DNA of 42,558 nucleotides from a virus. The translations under genes were made by a program, and so were the position numbers. Below, in pieces: positions 28,243 to 37,049 of this stretch. The notes beneath the pieces were generated by a model. It had not been told where the DNA came from, made no database searches, and saw nothing but the letters and a program-made list of their open reading frames with translations. Positions within the stretch are counted from its first letter, which is position 1; every line of letters starts with the position of its first letter. The stretch spans positions 1 through 42,558 of the IMG/VR virus record IMGVR_UViG_3300044682_000004, one strand, 5' to 3'.

Positions 28243-28983
28243 TTACTCAGTTGCGTCCTTGATCTGCTTGACCTCATCCTCGGTGAGGTAGACCTTGACC
28301 GCATCCTTAGGCTTGCGCCCGCGCGCCGGGCCGTGATACGTCGGCTCGTCACCAGCCGGGTCGGTCACCCACCAGGCAACCTTGCCCTCGCCCGGCTCGC
28401 TGGCAGGCTTGTGGTCGGGACCGGTGTCGTGCTCTTCCTCGGCCGCTCCACTCGGCTCAGCGGTGCTCAGCATAAGCTTTGCGAAGCTCTTGAGGACACG
28501 CACCTCGGCATCGGTGAATCCCAGGGACGTGGCAGCCTCGGCCAGCGGCTGCTCCCACGGCGGGTCGTCCTGCGTCTCTTCCAGCTTGGGCGTCTCGGGC
28601 TCGACGGGCAGGATGTCATCGTACGCCTGGCAGAGATCCTTGACCATGATGTCGTAGCGGTGCGCGATGCCGACAAGACCCTGATCTTCTGTGTTCTCCG
28701 GGTCGTAGAGCATGATCAGGACAGCGGGCCAGCCCTTCTCCTTGCTGCGGGCTCGCATCGTGCTGAGCAGGTCGTCACTGGCTCCGTACGCACCTGTCCG
28801 GGTGGCGGGCACGCCTTCGCTCTCGAACCAGGCGAGTGCGGTCTTGAGCCCGGCCTGACCCCGGGCAACGCGTTCCGTGGTGTACGGGTCCAGGTCTTCG
28901 GGCATGTTCTTGTCGAGCAGCGCCCGGATGTTCTCTTCCGTGGCACTCCCGTGCCCGGCCAGGCCGACGATGAGTTCTGACAT
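28243..28983 (-). CDS. Hypothetical protein, 246 aa
   Basis: A globular N-terminal 145 residues (opening MSELIVGLAGHGSATEEN, later GWPAVLIMLYDPENTEDQG) is followed by an acidic, Pro/Glu-rich linker and a short C-terminal module (VAWWVTDPAGDEP... then KVYLTEDEVKQIKD). ATG at 28983. I do not recognise the family. The acidic composition would suit a protein that binds basic partners or mimics DNA, but that is speculation. Confidence 0.6.
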   Translation of the reverse strand: MSELIVGLAGHGSATEENIRALLDKNMPEDLDPYTTERVARGQAGLKTALAWFESEGVPATRTGAYGASDDLLSTMRARSKEKGWPAVLIMLYDPENTEDQGLVGIAHRYDIMVKDLCQAYDDILPVEPETPKLEETQDDPPWEQPLAEAATSLGFTDAEVRVLKSFAKLMLSTAEPSGAAEEEHDTGPDHKPASEPGEGKVAWWVTDPAGDEPTYHGPARGRKPKDAVKVYLTEDEVKQIKDATE

Positions 28984-29010
28984 GTTGCCTCCTAGTAGTC
29001 AACCCAACAT

Positions 29011-29382
29011 TTACAGGTCAGGTATATATTTCCTGGGTATCACCGGGTCCTCGGCAGGAGCTTCGGGCTCATCGTCAGCAGGCTCAGCCTTGTAGACGTG
29101 CTCGACTGTGCGACGTGGCCACGCGGGCAGCCTGACGGAGGGATACACGAAAGGTTCGTGCCCGGTGAGCGGTACGTGAAGTTGCCTAAGGATCAGGCCC
29201 ACCGCGAACGCAGCCGCGAGGGCGATTGCTACCTGCACCGGCACGAATAGCACGATGAGACAGCAGATAGCAACGTACCCGGGAACAAGACGGTCGTCAA
29301 GCTCGACAGGAAGTAGTCCACGCAGTATTACTACCAGCCCTAGCATGGCAGGGATTTCGTATAGTAGCTTGTAGTAGTCCAT
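29011..29382 (-). CDS. Small membrane protein, 123 aa; possible holin-like protein
   Basis: The ATG at 29382 is preferred; longer starts run into the GC hairpin. Hydrophobic segments at about 8-25 and 34-66 could form two or three transmembrane helices, and the C-terminal 55 residues are soluble and acidic (EPADDEPEAPAED). Size, topology and a place just after the tail genes fit a holin, but the only lysin candidate is far away at 6475-7284. There is no Shine-Dalgarno sequence; a TAGACT hexamer ten bases upstream suggests a nearly leaderless mRNA. Confidence 0.55.
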   Translation of the reverse strand: MDYYKLLYEIPAMLGLVVILRGLLPVELDDRLVPGYVAICCLIVLFVPVQVAIALAAAFAVGLILRQLHVPLTGHEPFVYPSVRLPAWPRRTVEHVYKAEPADDEPEAPAEDPVIPRKYIPDL

Positions 29383-29392
29383 AGTGTTTGGT

Positions 29393-29398
29393 AGTCTA
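29393..29398 (-). promoter_or_regulatory. -10 element TAGACT for a nearly leaderless transcript
   Basis: The hexamer matches the -10 boxes at 6444 and 10697 and lies ten bases before the ATG at 29382, so transcription would begin within a few bases of the start codon. No convincing -35 box is present. It is downstream of the stem-loop that ends the structural block. Confidence 0.35.
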
Positions 29399-29404
29399 CT
29401 GCAT

Positions 29405-29456
29405 GCCCGGGAGTCCAATAAGGAAACGAGACCCATTCTCTTCACGACTCCCGGGC
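29405..29456 (-). terminator. 11-bp inverted repeat after the tail gene block
   Basis: GCCCGGGAGTC (29405-29415) and its exact complement (29446-29456) enclose 30 bases, beginning four bases after the stop of the last tail gene. There is no U-run, as in many actinobacterial terminators. It probably separates the structural transcript from the accessory genes. Confidence 0.55.
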
Positions 29457-29460
29457 CATG

Positions 29461-31218
29461 TCACTGTGTGTATGGTACGAAATAACTGGGGGTGTTGGCT
29501 ATGATTCCCTGGGGAGTGTGCTGAGTCAGCACCGTTTCGACACTGCCGACCGATGACTCGTAGCGCTGGTAGTAGTAGCTTCTGGCCAGCCCGGCCGTGC
29601 CGCCCGTCTCCCAGTAGTAATCAGTTCCGAACGAGCCGTCGAAGTACCCTTCGGTGACCTCGCCATGTTCGATAGTGATGGCGTCAACCCAGAAGGTGGT
29701 CGGGTACGTCACGCCGCTGCCTGTTACTGCCGTCCAGTAGAGCTGTACCGTAGATGCCTGAGCTACAAATGTGAACACCGGGTTATACCATTGCCCGGAT
29801 GCCATCTCAGTCACCGGGTCGATGCCACCGTAGTACCCGCCTCCGTAGGTACCCTCGCCGTACCCCGTACCGGTCTGCGCAGAGCTGGCGCTGCCGCCCG
29901 AGCAGTTGACCGTGACGTCGTACAATCCTTCACCGCCCTGAGTCCAGGAGCTGACGATGTAGGTGTCCCCGACGAGCAGGTCAGTAATGCTCATGGCCAC
30001 GCCATCACCGTTGTCATTCACCGTGACAGCCAGGCTGGCGTTGTCCAGTGTGCTCGCCACAGTTTCAGCGGACACAGCAGTGGTCTGCGCGAACGTCACG
30101 GTGGTAGTGATGCCGTAGACATCGGCATCCGATACCGCGAACGACGGGTTGGGCGCGAAGTTCAGCCGGGTCGGCTTGATGGTCGTGAGGATCTGGCGGG
30201 GATTGTGGTACGTGTTAGGAACCGGGGTAGCACCTAGCACATACGGTAGCATCTCTACCTGCACGTCGGCCAGGTCTTGCTGCTGCCCGTTGGTCACGCT
30301 AAGGAACTCCCAGCCCGCCGCCATGTACTGCGCAGCGTTCCACAAGTTAGTACCTGTCGTGGCAGTACCTGAGTCGGGCATGCTCGCGGGCGGGAGGAAC
30401 AGCCCGTAGATCCTGTTGTATCCGGTCTGCCCGGACAGCGTGCCCGCGTTGTTCCATGACGCATAGGAGAACGCCGGGTCAAGGTCCACTGTCGATGGCT
30501 GCCACGCACCGAACGCATCGAACGCGGCGTTGGGGTTGACCGTGGTCGCTCCGGAACATGAACCGCTGAGCGTCATGACTCCGGTGTACTCAGCCTTGAC
30601 CGGGAAGCTCTCACCCCGGCCCACCACAGCCACGGGCTTGCCGGACAGGCGCATGAACCCGTATCCGCCAGCCGGGAACTGGTACTCTTGCTGACTGCTG
30701 GAGTTACCGGGCGTCCCTAACCACGTGCAGAACGCGGAGTTGCCATCGATGTACGGGTGCGCTACCGCGTCCATCTCGTACTGCACAGCGGACACGTAGA
30801 ACGATGTCTCTTGCTGTACCGCTGTCTGCACGATCAGGTACAGCTCCTGTCCTTCAAGCAGGGGCAGGTTGTTGAGCACGACTCGCGCCCACTCCTGGTT
30901 GGCGTTGGCCAGGTTGTAGCTGACGGTCTGCAGGATAGCGGAAGACGGTTCAGCCGCAGCGGAGATAGTCAGCGAGCCCACGCCGGTCGGGCTGTACACG
31001 TACACCGACGCGCTGCCCGTACCGATCGACGGGACGATGCCGCCAGCGGTGAGCACGCCTTCACCGGCCGCGATGCCTGCCGTCTCCACCAGGCATGCGA
31101 AGTACCCGACATACGACACGGTGCCGATGGAGACACTGGAGTTGTCATTGATCGGCAGGTAGCCCGTGTCACCTAGCTGCAGGTTCGGATTCGGGGCGAA
31201 GTTGAGCGTGTAGGTCAT
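29461..31218 (-). CDS. Distal tail/receptor-binding protein with duplicated beta-rich unit, 585 aa
   Basis: The protein contains two versions of one layout: an NFAPNP start (residues 6-11 and about 352-357), a carbohydrate-binding-module-like beta sandwich, and a closing YIDG/YFDG then W-x-GT...S...Y block (about 157-180 and 515-545). Such NxAPNP...DG...W units are common in tail-tip proteins of actinophages, where they probably bind cell-surface sugars. Thr, Ser, Gly and Tyr are abundant and there are almost no lysines. It is the last gene of the tail operon, a usual place for the adsorption protein. ATGA overlap with the previous gene. Confidence 0.65.
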   Translation of the reverse strand: MTYTLNFAPNPNLQLGDTGYLPINDNSSVSIGTVSYVGYFACLVETAGIAAGEGVLTAGGIVPSIGTGSASVYVYSPTGVGSLTISAAAEPSSAILQTVSYNLANANQEWARVVLNNLPLLEGQELYLIVQTAVQQETSFYVSAVQYEMDAVAHPYIDGNSAFCTWLGTPGNSSSQQEYQFPAGGYGFMRLSGKPVAVVGRGESFPVKAEYTGVMTLSGSCSGATTVNPNAAFDAFGAWQPSTVDLDPAFSYASWNNAGTLSGQTGYNRIYGLFLPPASMPDSGTATTGTNLWNAAQYMAAGWEFLSVTNGQQQDLADVQVEMLPYVLGATPVPNTYHNPRQILTTIKPTRLNFAPNPSFAVSDADVYGITTTVTFAQTTAVSAETVASTLDNASLAVTVNDNGDGVAMSITDLLVGDTYIVSSWTQGGEGLYDVTVNCSGGSASSAQTGTGYGEGTYGGGYYGGIDPVTEMASGQWYNPVFTFVAQASTVQLYWTAVTGSGVTYPTTFWVDAITIEHGEVTEGYFDGSFGTDYYWETGGTAGLARSYYYQRYESSVGSVETVLTQHTPQGIIANTPSYFVPYTQ

Positions 31219-34200
31219 GAGATGCCCGCATCCACGATGAGCCCGTGCTGTGTAGCGGTGTCATTGGTGGCGCTGGTTGACGTTAGCACTGACACTCCGT
31301 TCACTAGCACCGTAATGTACGGTGAGGACTCGGCAAGCTCCACGGTCAGCCGGTCACCTGCCTGCGCTGCTGTCGAGTAGGTGCCCAGAGCAGTGTACGT
31401 GCCGCTGCTGTATGACCACAGCTTAGACCATCCTGCTACCAGGTAGGAGGTGCTGGACGCATAGCGGAACACGATGCCTGACCCGTACCCGGATGCAGCG
31501 GGGGTCAGCAGTGTCACAGCAATGGTGGCAACATCCGTGCTGGTGATCAGTGCGATACTTCTGACACCGTTGTTCTGATATGCTGAGCCGCCGTTGTATT
31601 GCCCGATCTGGAAGTATCCAACGGGCTGCGTCCATGTCTGGTCATCAGTGTCAGTCTCGCGCCCGTTCAGGTATGCGTTAGGCTGCGTGGTGAACGAGTC
31701 GAAGGTCAGGTTTGCAGGCGGTGCGGCAGTGCCGACCGTGGCAGTCCGGGCGAACAGCCTGTTAAGGTAGTGCCCGTTCTGGTCGTACCATTCCACGAAC
31801 GGTGTCGTGTTGGTGGCATAGTCTGTCACCTGCGTCAGTGACTGTGAGCAGTACGCGCTGATCATCAGCCGGATGCGCCGGTCCTTGCTCAGTGGCACCC
31901 ATTCGGGTGTGGTCCAGCACGCCAGTCGCAGGAACCCGATGTACATCACCTCGGTAGCAAGCGGAGTGCCAGACATCGCCACGGAGACAGTCGCGTTGGT
32001 AGCATTAGCCGGTGCCGTGGCCAGGGATGCCAGTTGCAGTTTGGTGTAGGTAGAGGTCACTGACACGGTAGCCGTGGAGGTGGAGATGGCTATGCCATTG
32101 AGCCCCGTCCAGTTGATGGAGATGGTGACGGTGTTAGGCCCACCCGTGGGTATGACCAGCCAGGCGTCAGCCATGTAGCCCGCGTTCGCTATGACCGGCA
32201 CCGACTGTGATGTCACAGTGGGAGTAGCTGCCGACCCGCTAGGCGTAAGCTCACCCGAGTTGGTGCCGACGAACACATTGGACGACGACTGAGACAACGT
32301 GCCCCCGGTGGTGGCCCACCCGGTAAGCGACGTGAAGGCGTAATTCTCATTCAGCGGCGTGCCGACTGAGGGAGGTTGCGCTCCGGTGCTCGCGCGCTGG
32401 GCCTGGTACGGCAGGCTGTTGAAGGTGACGATGCTGTTCGTGGCGTACCGGATGTTGTCAACCCAGGCACTCGTCTGGTTGGTCGCTGGCACGGGGATGC
32501 CATCGTAGATGGGCTGGCTCCAGTCGGGTGCCCAGTTAGCGTTGCCTGCGGTGACATCAGACGGCAGCCGGGACAGGGTGCGTGCCCACATCTGCTGTGC
32601 ACCGCTGGTGTACAGGTTGGTAACACGTATGTCGTTAGACTGGAAGTTGCTGGTGTTCAGCGGGTTCTCCACGCCGAGGCCGTTGATCAGTGACCCGGTG
32701 GGCGCGACGTACGTCAGTGCCTGCGAGGGATAGATAGCTTCCCAGGTGTTGACCCCGCCAGCGGTCACGGAGTTAGCCAGCGTGAGGAACGGATCGTTGT
32801 AGTCTTCTACGACAGCCCAGTAAGTGTTGGAGGACGTGGTACCGGTAGGTGCCTGGCCCAGGTTCGCGCCGACCGCGCTGCGCTGGAAGGTGAGCACCGT
32901 CACCGCCCAGTTCTGCGCAGCCGCGTACGTCCCGGAGATGGTGAAGCTGCCCTTGTAGAACTGCTGCTCGCTGAACAGCTGCGTTCGGTACGTGCTGGTG
33001 CTCGCGGTACCTACTGATGTCCATCCGCTCGGGGTACCGGAGGTCAGCGTGACAGAGTTGGCGTTGGTGAAGAACGCCAGTCGCATCTCATCATTGTGAT
33101 TGGTTGTGGTCGTGGTAAGTGTGGGTGCGGTGCTGTTGGTCGATGGTGACGTCTGTGCGAGATCTATGGACCCGGCACCGGGCACTCCGTATGCGCTCAT
33201 CAGGTACTGCTGCGCGGTACCAGCGGCAAGCGTGATGGTGCCTACGCCGCTGGCAAGAGACGAGGTTCCGTATGCCACGTAGAATTGCTGCGTGATGGTG
33301 CCGCCGTCAAGCGGGTTGGTAGAGCCGATGGATTCGTAGGTGTTCCCGGCAGAGTCTGTTAGCGTGACTTCAGAGATCGGCGCGGCCGACATCACTGCTA
33401 CCACGATGGCATCGGACTGGTTGCTGGTCGCGGACACCGTTAGCGAGCCCGTCGCGGTGGTGAACCCGGTGCTTCCCAGGTTGTACGTGGCACTGAGTGC
33501 GTGGTAGATGTACTGTCCGTACGTTACCATCTCCCCGAGCTTGTACGCGGTGTACGGAGACCATGCCTGCTGCACCGGGTCAAGGAAGTTGGACTGATCC
33601 ATCTCCAGCATGATGTTGCTGCTAGTACGCAGGTCCACGCCGTAGTCGGTGAGCAGTTCGATGTGGTCGGTGATGCCGAGAGGAGTGCCGCGTTCCTTGC
33701 ACACCTCGGTCCAGTTCTCCACGGCAACACGCATCTGGCTGCCCGGTACTTCGGGCAGGAACGTCAGGCCCAGCTCTTCCGATAGGTTGTAGAGATCGCT
33801 CAGCGGCATGTACTGCGGGGCGTTCAGGTTCTCGTAGATGAAGTTGTACTGAGTCTGCAGGTAGTCGAAGCCCCAGCCGATGACGTTGAGGAACGCCTGC
33901 AGTACCACGTTGCTGCCTGTGCCCAGCGTTAGGTCAGAGTCTTGCAGCTGCTGAAAGTACGCAGGCAGGTTGCCGAACAGGTACGCACCCGACTGGTAGT
34001 CGTAAGGCACCAGGCATGCAGTGAATCCGCCGCGTATCCAGGAGCTTCCTGCGTACAGGTAGATCGCGTAGTAGATCATGCGACCAGGGATGATGTTCTG
34101 GTCTACGTACTGCGAGCCGAAGTACGAGGAGGTGTTCAGTAGTATGTTGCCGTCGTTCTGGTCGACAGGAAAACCATAACGGTTGGACAGCAGACGGTAG

Positions 34201-34382
34201 CCCGTGATGTTGGTGGCTACAGGCTCGTCCCACGTGAGCAGGACGTTGGTGTAGTTCTGCGGTGCAGCGGTGAAGTTGATGCTGTACTGTGACCACAGCT
34301 GTGTTCCGTAGACACGTGGCGGACCATAGTCCCCGATGCCATACGGTGGTGCGTAGTTCGCCGGAACGTACACGCTACTCAT
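31215..34382 (-). CDS. gpI-like baseplate/tail protein with multiple beta domains, 1055 aa
   Basis: Residues 30-140 contain a fibronectin-like stretch. Residues about 150-265 form a helical domain (LQAFLNVIGWGFDYLQTQYNF; NLSEELGLTFLPEVPGSQMR; ERGTPLGITDHIELLTDYGV) similar to the P2 gpI/TIGR02242 tail domain, which links the J wedge to fibres. The rest is several Thr/Ser-rich beta domains, including an Ig-like one (about 340-480) and CBM-like ones (about 680-790 and 900-1055). It probably connects the baseplate to receptor binding. TAATG overlap at the start. Confidence 0.7.
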   Translation of the reverse strand: MSSVYVPANYAPPYGIGDYGPPRVYGTQLWSQYSINFTAAPQNYTNVLLTWDEPVATNITGYRLLSNRYGFPVDQNDGNILLNTSSYFGSQYVDQNIIPGRMIYYAIYLYAGSSWIRGGFTACLVPYDYQSGAYLFGNLPAYFQQLQDSDLTLGTGSNVVLQAFLNVIGWGFDYLQTQYNFIYENLNAPQYMPLSDLYNLSEELGLTFLPEVPGSQMRVAVENWTEVCKERGTPLGITDHIELLTDYGVDLRTSSNIMLEMDQSNFLDPVQQAWSPYTAYKLGEMVTYGQYIYHALSATYNLGSTGFTTATGSLTVSATSNQSDAIVVAVMSAAPISEVTLTDSAGNTYESIGSTNPLDGGTITQQFYVAYGTSSLASGVGTITLAAGTAQQYLMSAYGVPGAGSIDLAQTSPSTNSTAPTLTTTTTNHNDEMRLAFFTNANSVTLTSGTPSGWTSVGTASTSTYRTQLFSEQQFYKGSFTISGTYAAAQNWAVTVLTFQRSAVGANLGQAPTGTTSSNTYWAVVEDYNDPFLTLANSVTAGGVNTWEAIYPSQALTYVAPTGSLINGLGVENPLNTSNFQSNDIRVTNLYTSGAQQMWARTLSRLPSDVTAGNANWAPDWSQPIYDGIPVPATNQTSAWVDNIRYATNSIVTFNSLPYQAQRASTGAQPPSVGTPLNENYAFTSLTGWATTGGTLSQSSSNVFVGTNSGELTPSGSAATPTVTSQSVPVIANAGYMADAWLVIPTGGPNTVTISINWTGLNGIAISTSTATVSVTSTYTKLQLASLATAPANATNATVSVAMSGTPLATEVMYIGFLRLACWTTPEWVPLSKDRRIRLMISAYCSQSLTQVTDYATNTTPFVEWYDQNGHYLNRLFARTATVGTAAPPANLTFDSFTTQPNAYLNGRETDTDDQTWTQPVGYFQIGQYNGGSAYQNNGVRSIALITSTDVATIAVTLLTPAASGYGSGIVFRYASSTSYLVAGWSKLWSYSSGTYTALGTYSTAAQAGDRLTVELAESSPYITVLVNGVSVLTSTSATNDTATQHGLIVDAGIS

Positions 34383-35086
34383 TACGGCTGGATCTCCTGA
34401 ACCCCGGGTGGCAGCGCGCGAAGCTGATAGACCTTAAGGTACGAGATGATGACGGAGTACGGGGATACGTACGTTCCGTTAAGTGACACGACCTGGACAC
34501 GCTGACCGGCAGACAGCGGGCCGATCCACGAGAAGCCGGTGTCCGCGTACTTCTGCGGAGGATACGATGACGGCCCGGAGGTGTCGAACTGTTCCCAGTT
34601 CCAGTTTCCGCTTTTGGTCTGGCTACCGGTGACGTACAAGCTGGATTGCAGCCATCCGCGACCGGCCTCATTCCAGTCCCAGATCTGGTGATGGTCCACG
34701 AGGTACAGGCCGGTGCTCTGGATGGTGATGTCCTGACCGTTGTAGTACCCGAAAGGATCATAGACTGCACGGTAGTTGACGAAGAATCCGTCGAGCCCCC
34801 CGTCGCCGCCACGGTTGGGCACGGTGAAGTTCTGGGATACCAGCGATGCGAACGGGTGCTGGTTTCCCTGCTGCACATCAGAGATACGGGCGTTGACCGT
34901 GGCATAGGTGACCGGGTTGCCAGCTAGCGGGCTGGACTCCACGTTGGGAGTGGTGCCAATGGCGTTCTCGACAGCAATCAGGTCAGCGGCCAGGGAGTTG
35001 ACATCTGAGGCCAGGACGTTCGAGACTAAGTTGGTCCGGTCCGTCCAGCTGAACACGCCCTTCGGATAAACGGCTTGGGTCGTCAA
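34382..35086 (-). CDS. Tail protein with C1q-like fold, 234 aa
   Basis: TTG start at 35086 with an AGGAG site eight bases upstream. Residues 10-80 are helical and polar (a fibre-like stalk), and 85-230 look like a jelly-roll/C1q-type head (SLVSQNFTVPNRGG..., GQDITIQSTGLYLVDHHQIW, and a closing YSVIISYLKVYQL strand). Proteins of this kind are trimeric fibre tips. It is placed between the J wedge and the gpI-like gene. Confidence 0.6.
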   Translation of the reverse strand: MTTQAVYPKGVFSWTDRTNLVSNVLASDVNSLAADLIAVENAIGTTPNVESSPLAGNPVTYATVNARISDVQQGNQHPFASLVSQNFTVPNRGGDGGLDGFFVNYRAVYDPFGYYNGQDITIQSTGLYLVDHHQIWDWNEAGRGWLQSSLYVTGSQTKSGNWNWEQFDTSGPSSYPPQKYADTGFSWIGPLSAGQRVQVVSLNGTYVSPYSVIISYLKVYQLRALPPGVQEIQP

Positions 35087-35102
35087 CGTGTGCTCCTAGT
35101 CA

Positions 35103-36617
35103 TCACAGGCCACCCGACGCACTGTAATAGAACTGCCCGGGTACCGCTATTTCCGATGGGCGAAGCTGAATGGGGTTCGTATTCGCCTGTGTTACGTCTT
35201 CACGGGTCATGACCGGGACGATGGCCCAGTCAACACCTGCTACTGACATAATAGTCTGATACACCATGCCGACTGTTATGTACTGCCCGAAGGTGGCGGT
35301 CGGGGGCTGGAACAGGAGCTGCAGCGCGGTCTGGATGTTGGAGATCACCACAGACTGGAAGTACTGCGGCTGTACCTGGATGGTGCAGGTGCTCCCGCTA
35401 GACCCGACGTCGATGGGAATGAGGCCCGGGTTGCCCACGGTCACGGTTACCCCGGCCAGGGTCAGCCCGGCGAAGTAGCTGATGATGTTGTCCTGAAGAG
35501 TGGTGGTCGGAGCCTGGAAGCTAGGCCCGAGCGCATAGATAGTGACGCTGGTGGAGTGCTTGGACACGGAGGTGGCAGCGGTGACCCCGGGCACGTTCAT
35601 CACCAGGTCATCGAAGTCCGCGATGCTTACAGCACGGTTCTGGGTCTGGAACGACGCGGCAGCACCAGCACGGATCTGGTCATTGGTCTCGGCGTCCGCC
35701 CCGCCGCTCATCACGGAGGTATTGGGGGTGGTGCCATCAGCCAGGACCGGAATGAACACACCGCTGATAGGGGTGGTGAGCGTGGATACCGTTCCGGCCG
35801 CGACGTTACCCGATGACCCGGCTATCACGGTGTAGCTCGCGGATATGGTCAGTCCGACAGCGGGGATCATGCCATTGAGGTTGTCCCCGAACTCGACATT
35901 CATCAGCCCGTTGGCGTCCAGGTAGGTGGTGTAGACGGCTGCGGAGCTGTTGCTGTTGACCAGGTACTGGACGTAAGACCACTGCGAGGTCCCCGAGCTG
36001 GTGGTGACGTAAACTTCAATGCTGGACGGCAGCACGCCGGTCTGAGGGATCTGGAAGACCTGCCCGGCAAGCCCGGTGCTGGTGCCCAGTGACACTCCGG
36101 TAAATGTAACGCCCTGAGTTACATTTACGGTCGCGGTCCCCCCGTTTGCGGGAACGAGCACGGAGTCATCAGTCTGATAGATGATCGGAGCGTCCAGGGC
36201 GGACACGAAATCAGTCTGGACCTGCGTTCCGGCAGGCACGGTGACGGCCGACCCGGGCGTGGTGGTCTGGAGGACCACGCTGCCGGTAGCGGGCGCTCCG
36301 TTCGACACCGTGTAGCCCAGAAGCTGTGCAATATTTAAGAGACTCAGCCGCTGCGTGGCGGTCGGCAGGTAAGCCTCCTGGGTGATGCGATCGCCGTAGA
36401 ACGACAGAATATCCCCGGCGTACGCGAACAGCTCGACCAGGGCAACGCCGAAGTCACCCTCGCTGGCCGTGTTCCAGTCGGGCAGGATCTGGTTGGCGTA
36501 CTGCAGCATGGAGTAGCTAAGACCCGAAAAGTCTTTCGAAGTGTAGTCGATGTTAGTAGGAATAGTAAGCACAGGGTTCTGTGCCGTGCCGGATACCGTG
36601 GCGTTAGGTGTGGTCAT
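35103..36617 (-). CDS. Baseplate J-like wedge protein, 504 aa
   Basis: The N-terminus (NIDYTSKDFSGLSYSMLQYANQ, split over 20-45; DWNTASEGDFGVALVELFAYAGDIL; YGDRITQEAYLPTATQR) is the helical entry of the baseplate J/gp47-type wedge. The middle holds beta domains (VPAGTQVQTDF, 'ATGSVVLQTT') and the C-terminal part has the GGADAETNDQIRAGAAASFQTQNRAVSIADFDDLV block typical of J proteins. It forms the wedge ring around the hub in contractile tails. ATGA overlap with the gp25-like gene. Confidence 0.85.
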   Translation of the reverse strand: MTTPNATVSGTAQNPVLTIPTNIDYTSKDFSGLSYSMLQYANQILPDWNTASEGDFGVALVELFAYAGDILSFYGDRITQEAYLPTATQRLSLLNIAQLLGYTVSNGAPATGSVVLQTTTPGSAVTVPAGTQVQTDFVSALDAPIIYQTDDSVLVPANGGTATVNVTQGVTFTGVSLGTSTGLAGQVFQIPQTGVLPSSIEVYVTTSSGTSQWSYVQYLVNSNSSAAVYTTYLDANGLMNVEFGDNLNGMIPAVGLTISASYTVIAGSSGNVAAGTVSTLTTPISGVFIPVLADGTTPNTSVMSGGADAETNDQIRAGAAASFQTQNRAVSIADFDDLVMNVPGVTAATSVSKHSTSVTIYALGPSFQAPTTTLQDNIISYFAGLTLAGVTVTVGNPGLIPIDVGSSGSTCTIQVQPQYFQSVVISNIQTALQLLFQPPTATFGQYITVGMVYQTIMSVAGVDWAIVPVMTREDVTQANTNPIQLRPSEIAVPGQFYYSASGGL

Positions 36618-37033
36618 GATCCCAGGTTCCTTATGGTCTCGATTACCGACCCGCCAACCTCGACGGTAGCTGTGTTAACAGTAGAGAGTGTAGTCTGCGT
36701 GGTGCCCGGGGTGTAGTCCACGGACACGCCTACCAGTCCCTGCACATTGTCCTCAGCGTAGACCGGGGTGGTGCTGGTGACCTGTATCGCGGGCTCCCAG
36801 GTGGCCATGGCCTGCACGACTTCGTTGCCCAGGGATGCGGAGGTGATGTCCTGGTTGCCAGCGAACAGGTTTCCCACCAGGTCTACTCCGTAGGTAGTCT
36901 TCATGACCCGCTCGCCCGGGGAGGTCGACACCAGGGCAGTGACATGCTGCTGAGCCTGGACGGCGGGCGTGCTAGTAGTCGCGATGGACCCGCCAGACGA
37001 CAGGGCGAAGGGGAAAAGCAGCTCAGTGGACAT
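36614..37033 (-). CDS. gpW/gp25-like baseplate wedge protein, 139 aa
   Basis: The pattern LLFPFALSSGG near the start, then ALVSTSPGERVMKTTYGVDL (53-72), ITSASLGNEVVQAMATWEPAIQV (about 83-105) and a closing strand region (VEVGGSVIETI) matches gp25/GPW, the wedge protein that triggers sheath polymerisation in contractile phages. The E-R-V-M-x-x-Y-G-V-D-L signature is the most diagnostic part. GGAG precedes the ATG at 37033. Confidence 0.85.
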   Translation of the reverse strand: MSTELLFPFALSSGGSIATTSTPAVQAQQHVTALVSTSPGERVMKTTYGVDLVGNLFAGNQDITSASLGNEVVQAMATWEPAIQVTSTTPVYAEDNVQGLVGVSVDYTPGTTQTTLSTVNTATVEVGGSVIETIRNLGS

Positions 37034-37049
37034 GATAACTCCAGTTTAC

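Noticed and set aside
27835-28980. 381-codon open frame on the plus strand
   Set aside because: It is antisense to the 246-codon gene and the coupled small genes, which have ribosome-binding sites and stop/start overlaps; the product is Arg/Leu/Gly-rich without domains.
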